NCBI GenBank assembly: GCA_963836005.1 | Contig: CAWIHS010000005.1 | Coordinates: forward strand, 434,001 to 498,000 | Reading direction: 5' to 3' | Length of the DNA stretch: 64,000 nt | Source: CAWIHS01 sp963836005 | GTDB lineage: Bacteria; Pseudomonadota; Gammaproteobacteria; GRL18 | Notes under the pieces: model-generated | Database searches by the model: none | Seen by the model: only the letters and a program-made list of their open reading frames with translations | What the model was told of the DNA's origin: nothing | Shown here: piece after piece, positions 8,399 through 17,558 of the stretch | How positions within the stretch are numbered: position 1 is the first letter of the stretch | Layout: every line of letters starts with the position of its first letter | Translations under genes and position numbers: made by a program

Positions 8399-10081
8399 TC
8401 AGAGTATCAGAATCAGACTGCCGGCCACCATCAACAATACATTAGCAAAGGCATAAGTACCGGTATAACCCAGCGCCGGCAAAGGACTTTTAGCCGCTCC
8501 GGTGACTACGGCCAGAGACGCCCCGCTGGTCATGGCGCCTGTAATAGCACCAAACAGGATAACCGGTTCAATGTTCAAAACTTTGCGCCCAAACCAGTAA
8601 CCAACCAGGATAGGCACACAGGTGACAAAAATTCCGGCCAGAATAAGCATGGGACCAGCACTTTGCAGCGTTTCAATAATATCACCGCCGGCACGCAGAC
8701 CGACACCCGTCATAAATAGCAGCAGTCCTAATTCCATCAGTACCCATTGTGCTGCATCAGGCAGACGTCCAAAAGTCGGCCGCCTGCTGCGGCGATGTCC
8801 GATGATCAGCCCGGCCGCCAGCAGTCCTCCTGCAGAACCCAGGCCGATGGATACACCGGCAACTTCGAACGACAGCATGCCAACCAATACGCCTGCCACG
8901 ATACCAAAGGCAAAAGTCACCATATCGGTTTCTGAAATGTCACGCTCAATCTGCCCCAGCGTTTCACCCAGTTTGTCTATCTGATCACCCGGTCCTACTA
9001 CCGTAAGAATATCTCCCTGTTGCAGTTTTGTATCTTCATTATAAGGAATTTTTACTCCCAGCTGACGGATATGCAGTAAGAGTAACCCAAAACGACGCGG
9101 GATATTGATCTCACCCAGAGGCTGACCGATCACCGACTTGTTAAGTACAATGATCTGAGCGGTCTCGGTTACCTGGCTGATATTCCATTCCGGAGTGATT
9201 TCCTCCCCGAATTCATTGGCGACATCCACAAAAAAATTGCGCGGACCTGTCATTTCAAGCCGATCCCCTATGTGCAGATGCTCATCTTTTGCAGGCTGCA
9301 CTCGCTGCCCGTCACGAATGAGCCTGACAACCGAGACACGATCCCAGTATTGTTCTTCCAGTTCTGCAATAGTGGGACGGGTAAATGCTTCGTTAGTAAC
9401 CCGGTAACAGCGGGAGGTGGGATTGATGGGGATTTTTTCCTTTGAATAGGTTTTCTCGGTTAACCGCCTGGCTTCTTCCACCAGATCTATACCCAGCCAT
9501 TGCGGCAGCAGTTTTATGAGAGAAATCAGTCCGACCAGACCAAAGATATAGGTAATGGCATAGCCAGTGGCAATATTGCCTATGACATCATCTTTCGTCA
9601 GTCCCGGCGGTATTTTCATCATGCCTTGTCTGACAGCATCCTGTGCCGCCGCCAGTGTCGGCGAGCTGGTCAGCCCGCCTGACAGCACACCGGCAGAAGT
9701 TCCCGGTGAAAGGGTCAGCATGGACGTCCCGGCCACAGCAACAAAAAAACCGCTACAGGCGACAACAACAGCGAGCAGAAAATATTTCAGTCCGTCTTGC
9801 TTAACGACATCAAAAAAACGCGGCCCGGCCTGGTAGCCCACCGAAAAGATAAACATGGCAAAACCCACTTCCTGGGCCCCCGGAGTAATACGAAAACCAA
9901 AATGCCCCAAAAACAGGCTGGCAAATAGTACCCCTGCAACCGGCCCAAAAGCGAAACTGCCAAAGCGGATTTTACCCAGTAGATAGCCAATACCAATGAT
10001 TAGAAACAACATCAAGGATGAGTGGCTGTGGAGGATAGAAAAAAAATTATTTCCCAGGCTGTAAAGTAGCTCTTGCATCAA
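8399..10081 (-). CDS. Aspartate:alanine exchanger (AAE) family transporter, YbjL/YidE type
   Basis: A 560-residue protein with the two-halves architecture of the AAE family: about six N-terminal membrane helices, two RCK/TrkA-C regulatory domains (roughly residues 225-375, with GDRLEMTGP and GDILTVVGPGDQ), then a second helix bundle. The duplicated AAE signature motifs are GGLTSSPTLAAAQD and GAMTSGASLAVVTG. Length equals E. coli YbjL (561) and YidE (553). AAE proteins exchange amino acids or dicarboxylates; succinate or aspartate/alanine exchange are known examples, but the substrate here is unknown. It probably forms an operon with chaA. The intergenic region upstream contains a terminator on the other strand. 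Confidence 0.88.
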   Translation of the reverse strand: MMQELLYSLGNNFFSILHSHSSLMLFLIIGIGYLLGKIRFGSFAFGPVAGVLFASLFLGHFGFRITPGAQEVGFAMFIFSVGYQAGPRFFDVVKQDGLKYFLLAVVVACSGFFVAVAGTSMLTLSPGTSAGVLSGGLTSSPTLAAAQDAVRQGMMKIPPGLTKDDVIGNIATGYAITYIFGLVGLISLIKLLPQWLGIDLVEEARRLTEKTYSKEKIPINPTSRCYRVTNEAFTRPTIAELEEQYWDRVSVVRLIRDGQRVQPAKDEHLHIGDRLEMTGPRNFFVDVANEFGEEITPEWNISQVTETAQIIVLNKSVIGQPLGEINIPRRFGLLLLHIRQLGVKIPYNEDTKLQQGDILTVVGPGDQIDKLGETLGQIERDISETDMVTFAFGIVAGVLVGMLSFEVAGVSIGLGSAGGLLAAGLIIGHRRSRRPTFGRLPDAAQWVLMELGLLLFMTGVGLRAGGDIIETLQSAGPMLILAGIFVTCVPILVGYWFGRKVLNIEPVILFGAITGAMTSGASLAVVTGAAKSPLPALGYTGTYAFANVLLMVAGSLILIL

Positions 10082-10146
10082 AGTGTCTCAATAGATTTTA
10101 AACAATAAGGGAAAATAAAATCGGTCCTGATTTTAAACACTTTTAA

Positions 10147-10184
10147 TTTGCGGCCGTTATAAAAAGACGGCCTACAAATTTTTT
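10147..10184 (+). terminator. Intrinsic terminator on the plus strand, no plus gene upstream
   Basis: TTTG-GGCCGT pairs with ACGGCC-CAAA around a nine-base loop and is followed by six T residues. The T tract is on the plus strand only, yet genes on both sides read minus. It would end an unannotated plus-strand transcript from the 5' region of the exchanger gene. Confidence 0.6.
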
Positions 10185-10282
10185 GATGCCAGATACATTC
10201 TCAATCATCTTATTCAAGCAGCAACAAAGCATTTTTTAGTTTGATGCCTTATTACAGGTGATTACCAGCAACTGCTAAAATT

Positions 10283-10687
10283 TTAATAATTCATCGTCCG
10301 GGGTAATTGCTTGGCCTGGCCTATCCAGCCCTGGACCTGACTCAGCGCCGGAACTTTGCGCACCAGTTTTTTCTCTTCATTGACTTCAACCAGCCTGGCA
10401 TGCAGATTATCCGCTACCCGTTGCGCCAGCGCAGGTACTGTATCCACACCGGCAAATTCAAGCAGGTCTGCATACTGAGTGCTGATCCCTTTGATCCTGG
10501 AAAGATCAGCGCGATTGGCCCATTTAAGAATAAGTTTATCACTGATGCCTGTTTTTGCAGCCAGTTCACTGCGACCTTTTCTTTCGCCGCAGACTTCCAG
10601 CAAATTCTCGATAGAGGTAACCCCGGCGTCTTGCAGTTTAGCCGTATAGGCTTCACCAATACCTTCTATTACGGATAGTTTTGTCAT
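10283..10687 (-). CDS. DUF4332 helix-hairpin-helix protein
   Basis: A 134-residue protein of the DUF4332 type, made of two helix-hairpin-helix-like segments. The first is at residues 5-30 (IEGIGEAYTAKLQDAGVTSI) and the second around 65-90 (IKGISTQYADLLEFAGVDTV). This resembles the fingers of nucleotidyltransferases and polymerases, suggesting nucleic-acid or protein binding, but no function has been assigned. It ends with ARLVEVNEEKKLVRKVPALSQVQGWIGQAKQLPR, a conserved tail in family members. The ATG has a good AAGGAG-type site (TAAGGAGTAATAAATG). It stands alone between the exchanger and a porin gene. Confidence 0.85.
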   Translation of the reverse strand: MTKLSVIEGIGEAYTAKLQDAGVTSIENLLEVCGERKGRSELAAKTGISDKLILKWANRADLSRIKGISTQYADLLEFAGVDTVPALAQRVADNLHARLVEVNEEKKLVRKVPALSQVQGWIGQAKQLPRTMNY

Positions 10688-10770
10688 TTATTACTCCTTA
10701 TAGGGTAAAAAAATCAGATTGGAAGTTGAGTCAGGCATAGCGTACTCCGATATCCTGTCATTGTTATCAC

Positions 10771-12165
10771 TTAAAATTTATAACCGCCAATCAATCTGAT
10801 AGCAAATGTGTTGGGCTCGTTATCCAGATCAACATGTTCATAGGTGGCTTTGAAGTAACCGCCTTTTAAGAACGTATAAGACAATTGGACGCCCAGCAGA
10901 TCCATTTTATCCTGCGGTTCACCATTGGAAGCAAAGGAATAATCCGAGTCAAGATTAAAATGCGTATAACGTAAACTCATACTCAGGTTATCCACACCCA
11001 GCTTTGAAAAATCATAGCTGCCCTGAACTTTATACGAGGCCGCATTGCGCAAGGATCCGGCTTCAAAGAAGTGGAAGATCATGCCATTAGCAAAGTAAGG
11101 ATAACCACCCCAGGCACCCAGAGTCGCGCCCTGCCCCTCACCATCAGAATATTTGGTCGCACCGGTTGCAAATCCCCAGCCATTATTAAAGGAGCCGTCA
11201 AATCGGCCTGAATACATATAGTAATCAATATTCGTGGTGTCATTGTCGGCGAGCTTGCCGTCTTCCTTGAACTTGATATATTGCGCGCCCAGATCATAGG
11301 AAAAATCATTGGCGCTGGTACGGGTAAAATCGTACTGTGCAAACAGAATATTGTACAGATCTTCTGCATAATACCCCCACACCTGGGCATTATGCGTACC
11401 ATTGTCATATTGCGCAGCCAGATAACCCACGCCCGTGTCATCGGCTCTTTCTTTATCCGCTGAGGCCACAAAACTGGCATCTGACATACTCTGAAACTCG
11501 GTTCCATTGGCGCCGCTGTCCCAGACACCGGCCATTTTATGGAAATAACCGCCGGTCAGCATGACGTTTTCAAAAGAGCGGTTGGTATAGGTGGCCACTT
11601 CAAAACTGTTAGCCAGCATATAATAATCATCCGCCTCAATCATCGGCGTGACAATTTCATTACGTCCCACTAAAGCAAAATGCGCCTTGTTTTCACTTTC
11701 ATAGGCCACATAGGCTTCCTGCAAAATAGCAAACGACTCCAGCTCGACCGGATCGAAAACATAATTTCGGGTTTCCTTATCGGGATCATTGATACCAAAG
11801 TCGGTGGCTCCGGCTCCGGTTAGTTTGGCATAAAACCCCTTCCATCTCGGCGTCTGGATAGAGATTTTAGGCACGATATACCAGCCCTGAGAGTTCTTGT
11901 GGCCTTTATTAATATCTGGATCACCGTCAGGATTGTCATAGTCATACATGACCCAGCCGGTACGGATATCTCCGGATAAAATCCAGCCATTACCGAACAC
12001 AATCTGCTGCGGATCAGCATAGTCGGTCTCCTCCCGCGCTGCATATTCTGCCTCATTCACTGCTGTACTCTCTGTAACAGGTGTCTCATCCACCGCGTAA
12101 GCGCAGTTCAAAGCTGACAGCCCGAAGAATATCAGGCCGGCCTGGTATGGTTTCATCCCTTTCAT
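10771..12165 (-). CDS. OprD-like outer membrane porin
   Basis: A 464-residue protein with a cleavable signal peptide (basic KGMKPY start, hydrophobic core, likely cut after NCAYA near residue 24). The mature protein consists of alternating aromatic-rich strands and ends in aromatic phenylalanine (IGGYKF), the usual C-terminal signal for outer membrane barrels. The pattern (GYLAAQYDNGTHNAQVWGYYAEDLYNILFAQYDF-like strands, DLGAQYIKFKEDG) resembles OprD-family specific porins. OprD proteins take up amino acids, peptides or aromatic acids; substrate is unknown here. It lies next to the glutaminase lipoprotein, read in the same direction, which might suggest a periplasmic amino-acid theme, but that is conjecture. 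Confidence 0.72.
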   Translation of the reverse strand: MKGMKPYQAGLIFFGLSALNCAYAVDETPVTESTAVNEAEYAAREETDYADPQQIVFGNGWILSGDIRTGWVMYDYDNPDGDPDINKGHKNSQGWYIVPKISIQTPRWKGFYAKLTGAGATDFGINDPDKETRNYVFDPVELESFAILQEAYVAYESENKAHFALVGRNEIVTPMIEADDYYMLANSFEVATYTNRSFENVMLTGGYFHKMAGVWDSGANGTEFQSMSDASFVASADKERADDTGVGYLAAQYDNGTHNAQVWGYYAEDLYNILFAQYDFTRTSANDFSYDLGAQYIKFKEDGKLADNDTTNIDYYMYSGRFDGSFNNGWGFATGATKYSDGEGQGATLGAWGGYPYFANGMIFHFFEAGSLRNAASYKVQGSYDFSKLGVDNLSMSLRYTHFNLDSDYSFASNGEPQDKMDLLGVQLSYTFLKGGYFKATYEHVDLDNEPNTFAIRLIGGYKF

Positions 12166-12287
12166 TTTAATTTACTCTTATGTTGGTATTATTTTAATGC
12201 TCAGGCAGAACCGGTGTTATAAACGGCAACCGCCTGAAAAAGCACCGCAAATCAATCACCGGATGCAGTCAATTTGTCATTCAAGCA

Positions 12288-13435
12288 TTATTTTTTTGCA
12301 TGCCCTGGCGCATATGGATTCACACCCAGTTGATTAATAATAGAGGCCGCCGCCAGCTGACCTCGGACGCTATTACCGTATTTATCCAGCGGTGGAGAGA
12401 AGACACCGATCCCCATTTTGCCCGGCACGACGGCGAGGATGCCGCCACCGACACCGCTCTTGGCCGGCGTACCTGTCTCATAGAGCCATTCGCCGGCATT
12501 GTCATACAACCCTGCAGTTGCCATGACCGACAGGATATGCGGGGTATTGGCTGCATCGATGATTTTTTTTGCGTCACGGGGTTAACACCGTTGTTAGCCA
12601 GCACGGAACCCATAACAGCGAGATCATGAGAAGTGACGTTGACAGAACATTGCTTGGTATAAACCGTAGTCGCTTCCAGCGGATCGGAATACATAAAGCC
12701 GCTGGCGTCCAGGATCTTGGAAATAGCCTGATTGCGCAGGTTATCATTCACTTCAGAATCGTACACGACTTCGTTGAAATCGAGTTTGTGTCCTGCAAAA
12801 GCATCCATATTGGATTTAATGATATTCCAGCGCTGCTCCGAGTCCTTCGCCTTTACCAGACTGGTCGATGCAATGGCTCCGGCATTGACAAAAGGATTTA
12901 CGGTCTTGACCTCATTCAGTTCAATGGCATGAATGGAGTTAAACGGCAGTCCGGTTGCATTCACACCGATTTTTTCTTTAACCACTTCCGGGCCATTTTC
13001 CTGCATAATTTTTGCGTAAGTAAAAACTTTGGAGATGGACTGAATGGAGAATTTAGAGCCTGTATCACCAATATCAAAGGTCCTGCCGTCAGCCATTACC
13101 ACTGAAATACCAAAGAGTTTGGAATCCACATCAGCCAGTGCCTTGATATAATCAGCATTTTTACCGCTCTGATCGTTTTTATACTTGTTATAGGCATTCT
13201 TGATGGCCGTTTTGATTTGTTCATCCGAGAGTTGTTCGAGCGCATTAACAGTTGCTGCATTTTGTGCGGGTGCAACAGCCGCTGGTGCAACAGCCGCAGG
13301 TTCCGCAGCCGCGGTAGACTCCATTTCCTGCTGGGTGGCACAACCGCTAAGAACAAATAACAACAGCAAAAGTGTAACCGCCGAAAACGGCACTCGGCTT
13401 GACATGCTGGCTTGCTTGGTAAGAGAAACTTGCAT
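12288..13435 (-). pseudogene. glsA: Lipoprotein glutaminase A, frameshifted at an A8 tract
   Basis: Reads as a serine-dependent glutaminase A split between two frames. The N-terminal frame has a lipoprotein signal (lipobox LSGC, Cys32), a Pro/Ala-rich spacer and the SxxK active site (Ser133, Lys136 in QSISKVF). The C-terminal frame supplies the family end, including KSGVGGG. The frames meet at eight A residues in the message (plus strand 12563-12570); one added A restores a 382-residue protein. The ATG has an AGGAG site six bases upstream. GlsA converts glutamine to glutamate and is normally cytoplasmic, so the lipoprotein form is unusual. The break could be a real mutation, transcriptional slippage, or a homopolymer sequencing error. 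Confidence 0.85.
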
Positions 13436-13464
13436 TTCGAACTCCTGGTTAAATTTTTAATAAT

Positions 13465-13786
13465 GTAACTATTCAGCGTATTTTAGATTTATACGTAAGT
13501 TCTTGATATCAGGTGTTTGCGTAAGGCAGATAATTGCTCCTGTATAATCTGCATTCCCTACATGACCGCCATGGATGGTGGAAATGCATGCGAGAGGCAG
13601 GAGCCGAAGTCGTCCCTGTAGGTCAAGTGTATGTGGCATGGATGCCACATTCAAGCCTACATGGACGTATTTACGGCGTCTTCTGGGCAGGTAATTGCTC
13701 CATGCATAACCTGCATTTCCCACATCCATGTGGGTCAGCAAATTCCTGGTGTCAAGGACGTTTTCAAAATTACGCTGAATAGTTAC
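13465..13786. mobile_element. Long family A element (322 bp)
   Basis: Bounded by perfect 16-base inverted ends GTAACTATTCAGCGTA and TACGCTGAATAGTTAC and by perfect 8-bp duplications TTAATAAT (13457-13464, 13787-13794). The first 95 bases and the last 36 bases match the element at 57174-57446, as does an internal hairpin TGTGGCATGGATGCCACA. The rest is rearranged between the two copies. It carries no credible gene. It lies just upstream of the glutaminase start codon. Confidence 0.92.
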
Positions 13787-13960
13787 TTAATAATTTACTT
13801 TATATAGCTGACGCTGGCTAATAGATTAAAGTATCCGGAAATATTTCAACCTGATATTTGACAGTATAGTAGGGCAAGAATGACTTTTCCAGCCTGATAT
13901 TGTCACCCACAGGCAATCATTTGTTCATACATCGCAGTAATTCGCCTTGCATAAAAAAAA

Positions 13961-15538
13961 TCAGCCCTGCAAGGCAATCTTGTTGATTGCATCAATCACT
14001 TTATCGGAATTGAAGGGTTTTTCGGTATTTATTTCAACAGCCATGGTAAATTCTTTATCTGTCAGGGGCTGATAGTGTTCTAATTGTTGTTCCAGTACCA
14101 TGAGATCAGCATCAGAAATATCAGCCTTGCGCGCCTGTATGCGTTGTCTCAGGGTTGCGGCCAAAGCAGTAAATTCAAGAATAATAAATGCTGTATGTTT
14201 TTGTTGTGCCAGCTGCTGGAATAATTGCCGCTGCTGCGGTTTTAAGAAAGCGGCATCGACTATCGCAGTATATCCGGCCGCCATAATCATGGCGGCTTGC
14301 TGCAGTAAAATATCATAGGTTTGCAGGCTAAATTCAGCCCGGTAAATATCCTCTTCTGGCTGATTTTCAGCGATGCCTTCAGGCCATAGACCTGCGATTC
14401 TTTTTCGTTCAACATCAGAGCGTATCCGAACTGCGGGTAAGCTTTCCAGCAACTGCTGTGAGACGGTACTCTTGCCGGAAGCAGAGACCCCCCGGGTTAT
14501 GATCAATTTTGGGGGTTCTGTGTGCGTATAAGACAAAGCCAGTTGCAGGTAAGCGGTAAATTCCCGGCTGATAGCATCCTTTTGCTGCGCTTCAATACCA
14601 GGCTGCTGCAATCTTAAGATTGCGATCTTGGCACGTACCATGGCGCGGTAACATAAATAAAATCGCAGCACTTTCAGTCCGGCATAATCACCACTGTATT
14701 CCAGATAGCGATTTAAAAAACGCCATGCCAGTAATGGCTGTTTGCGCTGCTGCAAGTCCATGACCAGAAAAGCCACGTCATTCATGACATCAATCCAGCG
14801 CAGGTTAGGATTAAATTCTATACAGTCGAAAATGACAGGTTCATCGTCTACCCAGGCCAGGTTGGCCAGATGCATATCGCCGTGACATTCTCGAATATAG
14901 CCCGCAGATTTTCGCTGTGTAAATTCATCTTTTAACTGCGCATAGCTTGACTGGCTCCATTGCTCTACCTGGCTTAATATCTCCAGGGAATGCTCATCGA
15001 TACTGTGCTCACGTATCTGCATAAAGTTTTCCAGTACCGGATCATTGACTGCTTCAGCAGTGCCAAATTTACTTTGCTGTTCGCTGACCGCTATCTGCTG
15101 ATGAAAACGTGCGATCATCTGTGCCGTCTGATCGATATGCCAGGCCTGTAATTCGCCATTGTCCAGTAAACGATCAAATTGAGCCTGTTGCGGGAATTGA
15201 AACATTTTAACCGCATACTCAACAGTTTCGCCTGTTCCTTCGAGCATGAATTGATCATGCTCTCTGGTGATCGGCACTACGTCTAAATAGAGTTTTCCAG
15301 AACTGCGGCCATTGAGGCGTAACTCCTCCTGACAGCAAAAATGGCGCTTTTCCAGCGTAGAAAAATCCAGAAAGCCAAAATCGACCGGTTTTTTTATTTT
15401 ATAAGCATATTGACCGGTCAAAATCACCCAGGAGATATGGGTCTCTATGAGTTCACATCGCTCTACCGGGTAAGCGTAAAAATCAGGCTGCAGCATAGCA
15501 TCGATCAGCGGTGTTTCATTGTCTCTGGATGTCATCAT
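13961..15538 (-). CDS. Fused aminoglycoside-phosphotransferase-like / P-loop kinase protein
   Basis: A 525-residue two-domain protein. The N-terminal part (about 1-330) resembles phosphotransferases of the APH/choline kinase fold, with the catalytic ECHGDMHLANLAW loop and VIFDCIEFNP metal-binding motif. The C-terminal part (about 345-510) is an AAA/zeta-toxin-like P-loop kinase with Walker A GVSASGKST and an Arg-rich lid. This fusion (COG2187 plus COG0645) is common in proteobacteria and its substrate is unknown; the aminoglycoside name reflects fold only. The start is the first of two adjacent ATG codons. It is transcribed away from the sulfur globule-like gene, sharing a 199-base divergent promoter region. 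Confidence 0.85.
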   Translation of the reverse strand: MMTSRDNETPLIDAMLQPDFYAYPVERCELIETHISWVILTGQYAYKIKKPVDFGFLDFSTLEKRHFCCQEELRLNGRSSGKLYLDVVPITREHDQFMLEGTGETVEYAVKMFQFPQQAQFDRLLDNGELQAWHIDQTAQMIARFHQQIAVSEQQSKFGTAEAVNDPVLENFMQIREHSIDEHSLEILSQVEQWSQSSYAQLKDEFTQRKSAGYIRECHGDMHLANLAWVDDEPVIFDCIEFNPNLRWIDVMNDVAFLVMDLQQRKQPLLAWRFLNRYLEYSGDYAGLKVLRFYLCYRAMVRAKIAILRLQQPGIEAQQKDAISREFTAYLQLALSYTHTEPPKLIITRGVSASGKSTVSQQLLESLPAVRIRSDVERKRIAGLWPEGIAENQPEEDIYRAEFSLQTYDILLQQAAMIMAAGYTAIVDAAFLKPQQRQLFQQLAQQKHTAFIILEFTALAATLRQRIQARKADISDADLMVLEQQLEHYQPLTDKEFTMAVEINTEKPFNSDKVIDAINKIALQG

Positions 15539-15634
15539 ATTTTATTGTTTGAGTCTGTCTTGTTAAAAACAGGGATACTATCGTATATCTACCAGAAAAT
15601 TGCAAAATTTATGCATCACTCACAAACGACAAAC

Positions 15635-15662
15635 TTGCTATATTACCAATATCTGATATACT
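15635..15662 (+). promoter_or_regulatory. Candidate sigma-70 promoter of the sulfur globule-like gene
   Basis: TTGCTA (15635-15640) and TATACT (15657-15662) are separated by 16 bases, a good match to a housekeeping promoter. It would give a leader of about 70 bases before the ATG at 15738. Not experimentally supported. Confidence 0.5.
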
Positions 15663-15737
15663 TTCTGGAACATGAATTATCTAAATCAATGAAATGATGG
15701 TAACTTCATGTCTTAGAATTTTAATCAGGAGAGTAAT

Positions 15738-16193
15738 ATGAAAAAGCTTTTAGCACTATCTTTATTTGCTGCTGCCATCGCAACAGCTGCGGGCACATCC
15801 AGTGCAGACTGGTTTGGCGGTGATGATAACGAATGTTGGACACCATACGGTGATCGTCCTGGATGTAACCCCTATGATGAGTGGGATCCCAGATACTGGA
15901 TGGAAGAAATGGAAGATGTCTTCGATGATGACGATGAAGACTACTACAGATATGGCGGCTATGGCGGCGGTTACGGTATGCCTTATGGCGGCGGTATGCC
16001 TTATGGCGGCGGTATGCCTTATGGCGGCGGTATGCCTTATGGCGGCGGTATGCCTTATGGCGGCGGTTATGCTCCTCAGGGCGGCTACTATGGCGGCGGT
16101 TATGCTCCTCAGGGCGGTTATGCTCCTCAGGGCGGTTATGCTCCTCAAGGTGGTTACACTGCACCTGCTACACAGCCAGCACCTGCTCAATAA
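15738..16193 (+). CDS. Sulfur globule envelope-like secreted repeat protein
   Basis: A 151-residue protein with a clear signal peptide (MKKLLALSLF.., likely cut after SSA near residue 23). The mature N-terminal part is Trp-, Cys- and Asp-rich (ADWFGGDDNECW, then NPYDEWDPRYWMEEM), followed by five near-perfect MPYGGG repeats and four GYAPQG-type repeats. Such Gly/Tyr-rich secreted proteins with a WDPRYWMEEM-like segment form the coat of periplasmic sulfur globules in sulfur oxidisers; the assignment rests on composition and that segment. It has a strong GGAG ribosome site, a candidate promoter and an intrinsic terminator, so it is a monocistronic, probably well-expressed gene. Together with soxXYZA at 59.7 kb it suggests sulfur storage. 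Confidence 0.72.
   Translation: MKKLLALSLFAAAIATAAGTSSADWFGGDDNECWTPYGDRPGCNPYDEWDPRYWMEEMEDVFDDDDEDYYRYGGYGGGYGMPYGGGMPYGGGMPYGGGMPYGGGMPYGGGYAPQGGYYGGGYAPQGGYAPQGGYAPQGGYTAPATQPAPAQ
15977..16165 (+). repeat. Tandem repeats inside the sulfur globule-like gene
   Basis: An 18-base unit (GGTATGCCTTATGGCGGC) is repeated five times almost without change, followed by shorter GGTTATGCTCCTCAGGGC-type units. Low divergence at silent sites suggests recent unit expansion, so copy number may vary between strains. Confidence 0.85.
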
Positions 16194-16228
16194 GCAACTG
16201 CTCAATCAGATCTATTTGATGGCAACTC

Positions 16229-16264
16229 AACAGCCCGAAGAAGAAATTTTTCGGGCTGTTTTAT
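16229..16264 (+). terminator. Intrinsic terminator after the sulfur globule-like gene
   Basis: An 11-bp perfect stem, AACAGCCCGAA with TTCGGGCTGTT, has a ten-base loop and is followed by a T-rich run. It lies 36 bases after the stop codon. Confidence 0.9.
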
Positions 16265-16338
16265 TGTCCTGTCTGCAAAATCACGTGTGCAGGCAGATTC
16301 CAGTCCGCATGAAACACGCACTCTCGCAAACACACAAA

Positions 16339-17193
16339 CTATCTGAGATTCGTTTTATGCGCAGGGATTTCTGCATTCCTGGCCTTGGAAAAATTTGCAA
16401 ACTGCATACTGACTGTACTCAGCTTTACGCCTGAAAAATCAGCATCTTCGACATTGGCATTGCGCAATATCGCGCCATTTAAAATGGCATTACTCAGATC
16501 TGCTTTACGCATATCCGCTTGCGTCAGGTTAGATTTTTTGAACACTGCCCGTTCCATATGCGCCCCAACCATACTCGCATTTTCCAGTTTAGCAAGGGTA
16601 AAAATGGCCGGCTGTTGAGTTTCTTCACCGCTAAATTCTGCGCGATCAAGAATGGCATTGGTCAAATTTGCATTATTAAAATGTGCTCCGCATAAATCTG
16701 TATCAGCTAAATTACAATCACTGAGATTGGCGTGAATAAAACTAGCTTCACATAAATCTGCCTCACTGAGATCAGAAGCACTCAGATCGGCTGAACGGCA
16801 AGAGGCATAACTCAGATCGGCATCTTTAATGTTCGCGTGCTGCAGTTTGACAAAATTCAAATCCGTACCCAGCATGACAGCCTGTTTTAAATTGGCATGG
16901 TTCATATCTGCAGCGCCTGCAGCACTTCCCGTACTAAAAACTGCGCGGCTGAGATCGGCACCTAGCAGATTCACATCAACCATTTTTGCGCCCGCAAAAT
17001 TGGCAAATTGCAAGTGCGCATTACTCAGGTCAGCCCCGCTTAAATTGGCCATAGAGAAATCTGCATGTCTTAAATCAGCCCCGCTCAAATCTGCTCCCAT
17101 TAGATTCACAGCACGAAAATCTCCGTGCATCAGAGAATCAGCCTCGATACTGTATAGTACATTTCCGCTATCTTTTGCTTTAATTTCAATCAT
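16339..17193 (-). CDS. Pentapeptide-repeat protein
   Basis: A 284-residue protein in which nearly all of residues 20-275 follow the A(D/N)LXX pentapeptide pattern (for example ADLSGADLRHADFSMANLSGADLSNAHL-type runs). This predicts a right-handed quadrilateral beta-helix. There is no signal peptide or membrane segment, so it is probably cytoplasmic. Some family members (Qnr, MfpA) mimic DNA and bind gyrase; most have no known role, and this one lacks a feature that would place it with Qnr. A few non-repeat stretches (GSAAGAADM, GEETQQPA) break the coil. It is single, convergent with the sulfur globule-like gene. Confidence 0.9.
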   Translation of the reverse strand: MIEIKAKDSGNVLYSIEADSLMHGDFRAVNLMGADLSGADLRHADFSMANLSGADLSNAHLQFANFAGAKMVDVNLLGADLSRAVFSTGSAAGAADMNHANLKQAVMLGTDLNFVKLQHANIKDADLSYASCRSADLSASDLSEADLCEASFIHANLSDCNLADTDLCGAHFNNANLTNAILDRAEFSGEETQQPAIFTLAKLENASMVGAHMERAVFKKSNLTQADMRKADLSNAILNGAILRNANVEDADFSGVKLSTVSMQFANFSKARNAEIPAHKTNLR

Positions 17194-17526
17194 TCTTAAT
17201 TACCTTAATTCAACTGATTATCATTTATGAACCATCTGTTAGTTAACATTTATTCAGTACTCAGTAGTGATCATGCCCTGCTTCATGTTTCCTTAGCCAA
17301 GCATATTCCTGATGGTTTTATCATACTCTGAAATTCCCATTTCCACTCCAGCTTCAGAACCGGCATCTGCTTGTATCGCTGGCGTTACCCGCATAGGTAA
17401 GCAAAGCAAACTACAAATGGAACGAAAGGTATCAGACAATGGCCAGGGCGGCGACATGCAGGTTAGACTTAAATTAATCCACACAATCCATTAAACAATT
17501 TACCCGTTGAAATTAAAGCATAGATT

Positions 17527-17558
17527 AAAAAAAAAAATGACCAGCATTTTTTGGTCAT
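17527..17558 (-). terminator. Intrinsic terminator of the candidate small RNA
   Basis: A seven-base stem with an eight-base loop followed by 11 T residues on the minus strand. The flanking genes at 16339-17193 (minus) and 17977 (plus) make it useless as a terminator for either. Confidence 0.7.

Noticed and set aside
13469..13782. Short frames on both strands inside the long family A element
   Set aside because: They arise from the inverted repeats and recur, altered, in the 57174-57446 copy; no ribosome site, no conserved protein pattern.
15762..16205. Long frames antisense and out of frame across the sulfur globule-like gene
   Set aside because: They are products of the 18-bp tandem repeat, which stays open in several frames; only the plus-strand frame with signal peptide, ribosome site and terminator is supported.
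17293..17494. Short overlapping frames of about 60 codons on both strands
   Set aside because: No ribosome sites, no recognisable domain, and both strands equally open in a low-complexity region.
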